Assembly (NCBI RefSeq): GCF_016801865.2
Contig: NC_068939.1
Coordinates: 129,546,917-129,610,916, forward strand
Direction: 5' to 3'
Length of the DNA stretch: 64,000 nt
DNA from: Culex pipiens pallens
Taxonomy: Eukaryota > Arthropoda > Insecta > Diptera > Culicidae
Shown one piece after another: positions 56,791 through 64,000 of the stretch (within the stretch, counting starts at the first letter, position 1; each line of letters begins with the position of its first letter). Both the position numbers and the translations under genes were made by a program. The notes below the pieces were generated by a model. That model made no database searches and was not told the DNA's origin. It saw only the letters and a list, made by a program, of their open reading frames with translations.

Positions 56791-58527
56791 AATTATTTTT
56801 TACATTTTTTTTTTGTTCGAATTTATTTGCATAATTTCAATATGATATAAATATGAAATTGCCGGTACTTTGAAAAATCGTAAATACTCAACTCAAAAAT
56901 TGTAACTAAATCTCTGTATACCAATAAAATCTGACTACAATGTAACCGTCTCAAGTAGTAATTCACAAGATGCAAGTTCTCCAGCTGTCTTATCACATTA
57001 GTTGGATCATCTACCAGTGGGAGATTTGTTAATAATTTAGCCGATTTAATTGATATTGTGATGTCGTATGGACCAGTGAAGCGATACCATTTGAAATGTT
57101 TGCCACGACCCAGAAGAATTTATACAACTTTCTTGATTTTTTTAGAAGATTGTTGTAATTCACACCTGAAACCGACCGAATAATTGAATTTTAATGGTAT
57201 GATTTGGCTTAAGCTTCCTTGTAACAAAAAAGGCAAATTAGGAGAAGGTGGGTCAAGTGTAACAAGCTAAGGAAATACTCGTAAAAACCCATTAAAATCG
57301 TAAATAAATCAGTCTGATTTTTTGATAATCATCTTATTTCAGGTCTTGAGCAAGTTTGAAAAAAAAATTGTTTTGTACCATAAAAAATGATTTTAAAATT
57401 ATTGATTGTCCGTAGGTTCTACTCAACTAGTGGGGCAAGACAAACAAACCGTTTGGGCAAGAGGAACAATGCATGAAACAACATGTTGATTTGCTATCAA
57501 TTAAACTGTTATTTCTTAGACATAGAGCGTCCAATTTCCCGGGGTTACAAAATTCCCGGAAAATGGGGAATTTTTAACAAATTTCCCGGGAAATTTGAAA
57601 TTAATTGAAAATTGTTCTGATCCTAGTTCTGATTTTTTTTGCAACAAAAATGTATAGAAAGCAACTTAAATGGTTAAAATCAGTGTGAGGATCAATTAAT
57701 GCCTTGACTGCTTGTAAAAAACATACAACTTCAGGAAAATATAAAAAAAATCTAAATTTATAAGCTGCCTTCCAATTTGTACAAAATATCAAGAAAAAAT
57801 GATAAGTATTTTTTTTTGTTAAGAAGTATGTATTATTTTTTTTTAATCACAGTGTTTGGACAGTAAGTAGAATGAATCCATGCTTCAAAACCTCGAAATT
57901 GATTTTAAATTTGTCTCTGTGACCAGTTTGAGAAAATATGATAAAGAATAATATTGATGATTAAGCTGAAATGAAAAAAAAAATGCAGAAAATATGTTTT
58001 TAATGGCAAATATTTTTTTCCAGAATTATTCTTAGTGGTTTGAGCTAATGAATAAATAGATAAGCAATGAATTTATCTTAAAAATCCGCTTTTTCACTTG
58101 AAATACCATTTTTATGCAATAACAACTCAAAGTTATTGGAGCGAGTTTTTGAAATAGGTTTGCATTTTTTCAAAGCAGATTTTTAAATGATTTTTAAGTC
58201 ATAGCAATATCAGTATTATAGTAATTTCATACTAATCCTTTTGCATCCATGGTAGCTCTGGTACTTTACAAATTTTCAACTTTAGACTTTAATTTCTCAG
58301 ACACTTTTGAACAAATTAACCTCATTTTCTTGCACAACCCTCTTTGAGACATTTAACCAATTAAATTTTCATCCAATTTGGTTAAAGAAAACAAAAACTG
58401 AAAAAAAACTCAATTTTGATCTTAGCGGGAAGAGGTACAGCATGTAAAAAAAGTATTTACACCCCTTGGGCACTATGCACATTTTGTGATGAAACATGTA
58501 AAAATTTTAAAGTTTGACAGGAACCTA

Positions 58528-58771
58528 GTACACTCAACCCCCGGTGGTTGGTCACTTTTTCGTTTGACACTTTTTTAGTTTGTACCCCGTTGGTTGGTCA
58601 AAGTCAAACTAAAAAGTGACGAACTGTCACTTTTTACACGGCGCTCACGCATACTATCAAAACCAACGTTTGGTAGTGAGTGTGAACTCCGTGTAAAAGG
58701 GGTGTCAAACTAAAAAGTGACCCCGTTCGTTTGACAACAGTTGGTGTCAAACCATCGGGGTTTGAGTGTAC
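58528..58771. mobile_element. MITE with TA duplication
   Basis: Ends gtacactcaa and ttgagtgtac flanked by TA (58526-58527, 58772-58773). Internal 'aaactaaaaagtgac' occurs twice and in reverse. 244 bp, non-coding. Bases 58774-60390 hold AT-rich repeats and no gene. Confidence 0.87.
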
Positions 58772-60394
58772 TACGTTTTGTTCAGAAACTCATGCCGAAC
58801 ATTTTGCTACAAAAAGCTCATGAAAAGATGATTTCTATAAAAAGTTATATAACAAATACTATTACAAAAATAAAAAAAGGTGCAAAAAAAGTTTGTACAC
58901 CTTTCGAAAAATTAACATAAACAAAGTTATTTGTTGACAAATCACCATGAATCCAGTCTTCCAACTCCAAATAGGCATCCTTGACTGATTAAAAAAATAA
59001 TTTGGATTGAATATAAAGTTTACTAACTACTTAGTATAAAAGTTTATATAACTCTGGAAATTTTATATAAAACTTATCTTAACTTAATTTTGCAAACTTT
59101 TAATTTAACTAAATGTCAATATATTACCATAGAATTGCTAAATAAACATTTTGGAGTGGGTATAACACCGTTTTGGGGGTCTTTGTATCGATAGAATAGA
59201 TTTTTCGTTGGAATTTCGTACCAACCCGGAATTACGTCGTCGGGAAATCCGCCGGCATCCGAACCGGTCCACGATTCACAAGTCAACCTATGTGGCATCG
59301 GAAAGGGCATAAAATTTCCGATCTTTTGATACCCAAACATCTAGGTTTTCTATAAAATCCACGTTCCAGTTTAAAAATTGAATTTACGAGCCATGGTTTT
59401 AACATTTGAATGAAAAAAGTGTTTTAAAATGCATTATACACCTGTCCAGTTGTTTTGCAATCATTAGTTTCAAAAATATCTAAGTATTGACGAAAATTTT
59501 ATTTTTTGCGAAAAAAAAAGTTTTTGCGATGCTGTGCACTGGAATTTCACAAAAAATCAAAATATTTTTAATCCGGTCTACTTAGACACATCAGATTAGA
59601 ATGTATATGAAACGTTAGTTTCACTTTTAGATGAAATAATAATATTTTACTAATGTTTTGATCTGTTTTACGAAAAAAAAAATACTTGGAATAGTAAATT
59701 ATCATAATATCACTATATTTTGTATGGATTTTTTTTAAATAAAATTTGTACCGGCCTTAATCAACTTTAAAACATTTTGAGACACATTTTGTTCATGTAG
59801 GATTTTTTTTCAATTCAAAATATCGGGTTTTTTGTAGCTTTGCAGGGTTTTTGTTTATTAAGTGTTTTAATGTTATACAAATTTGTAGGACAGAAAGTTA
59901 AAACAAAAATGTATAAACATGACAGGTTTGCTTGCAACCATCACGAGTTTTCGCGTTTTCACGAAACAAAGTTTTGAAAAACAAACGCCTTATGTTAAAG
60001 CATTTTTGTGTATCTGTTTGTTCAGCAACTTTGTAGAACATTCATACACTCGTCAAAATAATTCTATAAAATGATAAAAAAACACTTTTAAATGAAATAT
60101 TTTGTTCTAAATGATAAAAAACAAGTTTGTACATGGTTCGATCACCCGAAGTCTCATAAAAACCTCCGAATAATCGAGACTTCAGATAATCGAGTCTGTA
60201 CTGTGATTGATTAAAAATAGACTTGTTTTTCTAAAATTATCCAAAATATTCAATCTCGACATTGTTAAATAAATAATTTTACCTAGTTTTCTTTCTAATT
60301 CTAACTTATTGTGAGTAAAACGATAACAAATCCTGATAATTCACAACACGCGTACGGCAGTTTCATGTGTGTTTTAATCTTTCAAATTTAGCTT

Positions 60395-60690
60395 AAAAAA
60401 AAGAGTGTGTGTTGTGCTGCCGTTGTAGCAGAGAGTGGCAAACGGACGTGTGCGTTTTCGCTGATCGGTTTTGGCGACGACCGGCAACAGCAGGCGGTGG
60501 TGGCGTGGCGAGGTCAGTCAAGAGACTGCCGCGCCGCCGAAGGTTGTCTGGCTGCTGCTGGTGTACGGCCGGTAGGGTAGTTGGTTGTTTGTGTGGTCGT
60601 GGCACCACCACCATCACACACATCGCACAGCGTCTTCTTCTTCTTCCTTTTCATTTTCGTAACAAAACGCTCGTTGGTCGAGCATGAAAT
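60395..60690. promoter_or_regulatory. GC-rich island; promoter or first-exon candidate
   Basis: Very different from its AT-rich surroundings: CG-rich text such as gactgccgcgccgccgaagg, then caccaccaccatcacacaca and a ttcttcttcttcc tract. Such islands mark insect promoters or 5' UTR exons. Strand and target gene unknown. Confidence 0.35.
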
Positions 60691-60768
60691 TGAATTTTTG
60701 ATGATTATGGTTTCCTGACTTCTACAACTTGTGGTTTAGTTATTGTGTATTTTTTTGGTAACAGTAAA

Positions 60769-60841
60769 AGGCCGTCGCAAATATTTTTTTGAAGTTTATG
60801 TCCCGGCGACATAAACTTTGAAAAATATTTGCAACGACCTA
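60769..60841. repeat. Short hairpin MITE
   Basis: Arms aggccgtcgcaaatattttt and aaatatttgcaacgacct with 'aagtttatgtc' inverted; loop of four bases. Relatives at 23330-23440 and, half only, at 61130. Confidence 0.78.
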
Positions 60842-61340
60842 AGTCTTCATTTAAAAAAAAATGTTAGCGTAATGTTTTGAACAAGCAGAATATCACACAA
60901 CTTACATTATTTTGCTTGATTTTCTGTTCGATTTGTTGTATTCGGCAAAGCGAGTCACATATGCGTGGCCGATTGAAGATTTAGTATAATTTTAAATGCT
61001 CAAATCCCGTATATTTGAAGTTTGTAAATATGTTTGTATTTTTTGTGGGATCCAATGTATTTTTTTTTCTTTAAGTTTCTGCCTCTCTTCTAAATTTTCC
61101 CAAAAAATCTGGGGGAAAAACAATTTAGGTCGATGCAAATATTTTTCAAAGTTTTTGTCGGTCGACTCTGGTCGAGATATAAAAAATTATATCACAAGCG
61201 AGAATTTGAATTTGAAAATGCATTATATATCCATAGAAATCACATACATGCACATCATCAGCTTAAAAAAAATCGGTTTTGTACATCGTAAATTACGAAA
61301 ATTCACAACATTTTTTATACTAACCCGGGGCACCTAATCT

Positions 61341-61358
61341 GGGGGGAGGGGGGGGGGG
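61341..61358 (+). repeat. G-tract
   Basis: G6-A-G11, followed by further C and G runs to 61400. It could fold as a G-quadruplex. Confidence 0.8.
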
Positions 61359-61857
61359 CACGGTACTTTTTGCCCCCCTAAAAATTGGGCTAGGGGGGAA
61401 GCCCATACAATGTGACCCGATGACCTATCTTTGTACACAATTTTTCACAATTGTTTGAATTTTTAAGCAAATGCTTTTGAAATCGACAAAATTGTAAATG
61501 ATTTTTAAGGGGAAATTTCGTCAAAATAGATTTTACGGATAAATAAAAATCTCAAAAATCTGTTCATTTTATGTGAGGTTTTTGTCCAACCTTCAAAATT
61601 TCACTGAACAAATCAGAGAAAAAATAATAATTATTTTTAAAAAAAGAAAAAAAAACTTCAACAGCCGCTTTAATGGTTTGTGCAAACTTGATTTTTAAGC
61701 TCAAAGAAACGGAAGATTTTTATTTTTTTATTTTAGCATGTGTTTGGAAGTAGCATAACTGCCATAATGCATGATCTATTCTAAGATACTTTTTGTACAT
61801 TTTTTTTGAAGGATGTGCTTGAAATTTAGTTTTTTATTTTCCTTTCTCCTCGTAGGG

Positions 61858-63215
61858 TGACCACTCAAATCCCATTTTCAAATTCCCGACTTTTTTCGGC
61901 CTTTTCCAGAAACTGAAATAATAGCCATTTCTTATCTTAAAAATGATTCTCTGAGGTTCCTCTTTATAAAAATTTAATATCAACAATTAATGTGAAAAAT
62001 CTAAATAAATTTTAAAAAAGTTGAAACTATTGACAATTTTTGAAAAATGCAGAAACTTGAAAATTTTAGCTTGGTTACATGCATGTAGAAAATCACAAAA
62101 TTTCATATTACAGAAAATTTATTAAATCCACTTTCAATCACTCCTGAATTTCAATCACTCCTGAATGTTTCATGAAGATATTTCATGATTTAACTGAGTA
62201 AGAGACGATTTAAGCTCAGAATTTTCCCATGCACAAAACGAACTGTCAAACTCTCTGAGCATTTTTCTCAAAACACTGAGTTGATTTACGGGTGCCACGA
62301 TATCTCGAGATGGGGCGGACCAAATTGGCTGAAATTTTGGATGAAGACTCCCAAGACATATCCCATGTGCATGACGAAGCCCGATTTTGAAATTTTAAAT
62401 TTTCAAAAAATACAAAAATCAAAAAGTGGCGTTTTTTTTATATGAAAAACACAAAAATGTTTCTATCTTTTTTTTAAATAGACTTTTGAAAATCGGCAAT
62501 GTCAATATGTTTTTCATGTTTTCAAAACGTAAAACAGTTTTCTATTTATTTTTTTTCATTCAAAACGTAAACAACGATTGGTTTTTATTCGATAATTAAG
62601 TTTTCCAATGACTGAAAATCAAGATTTATCTATAGTAATTTACCCAATCTCTGATACATTACAAAATAAAATCTAAAAGTTGCCTCCATTTTGGCCGCCA
62701 TCTTAGATTACAGATAACTTAGGAACATTTCAAGAGTTTTTTAGCATTTTATTTTTCTGGGAATTAAAAAAAAAACTCTTGATTTTTGGCGTCATATTTT
62801 GCGTCAGAGATCGAAATTTGGATTAAAATTTTTAACAAAAATTTCGTGAATCGATTTTCTGAAGCAAAATTTTGGGGTAAATGTAAAAACAGTGAAATTT
62901 TTAAATTGTTAGAAATAATTTTTTTGCGACGGACTCATTAAATCAGGGAGATTTCAAGTTATCACCGCATACTTTCCCGATCACATGTTTCTCTCGCGCT
63001 AACCCAGACCACATAACAGCAGAGGAAAGAAATCCCGACCAACAGGCAACACTGAACGTGTTACGCGAGGCTTACATTCATATTTATTACTTCTTTCCCA
63101 TTGAACCTTTCCTACATAGCACTGCTTTCGTGAATCCGGATCTAGCAGCCAAGACATGGTGTCGATCCAAATCCCAAAATAAAATTCCCTGACTTTTCCC
63201 TGACCTCTCCAGACC
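61858..63215. repeat. AT-rich repeats starting with a 'tcccgac' terminus
   Basis: Left end gggtgaccactcaaatccca is clear. A related 'ttccctgacttttccctgac' block lies at 63185-63205. Whether they belong to one element is unclear. No coding sequence. Confidence 0.35.
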
Positions 63216-64000
63216 ACCTTTTTTTATTTTCTATTTTTTACTAATATATTGTTTGGAGCGTTATTATGGTTTCATGCATTTTCCTTTTTGAATATTGGAA
63301 ATTTAAGATATTGAAAAACTTCAATGACTTTTTTATTTTATTTTTTTAGTGATGGATTCTGCAAAAACTTAAAAACTTTTTTTATTTTGTGAATCATTTT
63401 TTTCTTATCGAACATCCAAAATGAGCAACCATAAAATTGTCCTATGTTTATATCAGGTGATGCCATTTTAAATGTTGCCTTTACCAAAAAATCTAGAGTT
63501 TTTTTTTTTTTTGAATGTGTCCTATAAACATATGAAACACAATAGCTTACAGGACCTTCTAAAAAAACCCTAGAAAAAATAAATAATTACAATTGTTGCA
63601 TATTTTAAATTGCGATTAGTTGTTTCACTTCATTTCCTAAAGAAAATTTAAAGTTAAAAATTAAAAAAAAAATCAATTGAAAATTTGTATCAAAGTAAGA
63701 AGTCATGTTTAATTTTAAAATTGTTGCCTTTTGCCGAATTTTAAAACGAATTCCTCCTTCTTAAATAATTTAAATAATCTTACAAAATTTATGTTTGCTA
63801 TAAAATAAAAAAAAATGTTCCTACCTTGACCAGAGCCTACAGACGATCATTCACACGATCAATACATTTTATAAAAATAAAAAGAAAATACAACCTGTTC
63901 GATTTTTTCAAAAAGTCATTATTTAACAAACTTAGATATTTGGGTGTTTTGGAATAGATTCCAAATTTAAGCTCGATATGACCACGGGAACTCCTCCTTG
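63216..64000. other. AT-rich right edge with a hairpin remnant
   Basis: A 'ctagagtttttttt' to 'aaaaccctagaaa' hairpin remnant lies at about 63490-63577, related to 18341-18485. Nothing else is recognisable to the end of the window. Confidence 0.5.

Noticed and set aside
60393..60687. Short proteins on both strands of the GC-rich island
   Set aside because: Overlapping frames on both strands with low-complexity composition; no splice or domain support.

Overview
The window looks like nuclear DNA from a culicine mosquito, most likely Culex. This is an inference from insect-type Akt, XRN1/pacman and ZAD zinc-finger genes with GT-AG introns, set in AT-rich DNA packed with MITEs, hAT-like elements and tRNA-derived SINEs. 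No database search was possible.

Layout. 1-7153: AT-rich repeats, best read as one intron of the gene that follows. 7154-9380 (minus): first five coding exons of the 5'-3' exoribonuclease XRN1/pacman; the rest lies off the left edge. 9381-14543: spacer with a SINE and a nest of transposons, one of which carries a broken copy of a 53BP1-like tandem-Tudor gene. 14746-16391 (plus): complete three-exon ZAD/C2H2 zinc-finger gene. 16463-19490: repeats. 19490-22858: tandem array of 141-bp units. 22859-28680: repeats, a hAT-like element, a foldback and a dispersed ~235-bp-spaced motif. 28680-29075 (minus): small two-exon gene for a predicted secreted 71-residue peptide that I do not recognise. 30136-47559 (minus): complete Akt/PKB coding sequence in five exons, with long transposon-filled introns and probable 5' UTR or promoter sequence up to about 49.8 kb. 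49.9-64 kb: no protein gene found; repeats alternate with a few less repetitive, GC-richer islands near 50.5, 53.0-53.9, 56.1-56.8 and 60.4-60.7 kb.

The host genes have unrelated jobs: mRNA decay (XRN1), DNA binding and transcription (ZAD-C2H2), and insulin/PI3K signalling (Akt). The window's special interest is its mobile DNA. It holds several layers of insertion with target-site duplications that can be read directly, a host-gene fragment inside a terminal-inverted-repeat element, two hAT-like elements whose ends carry arrays of quite different short motifs, and inverted MITE copies flanking an Akt exon. No CRISPR array, rRNA gene or convincing functional tRNA was seen.
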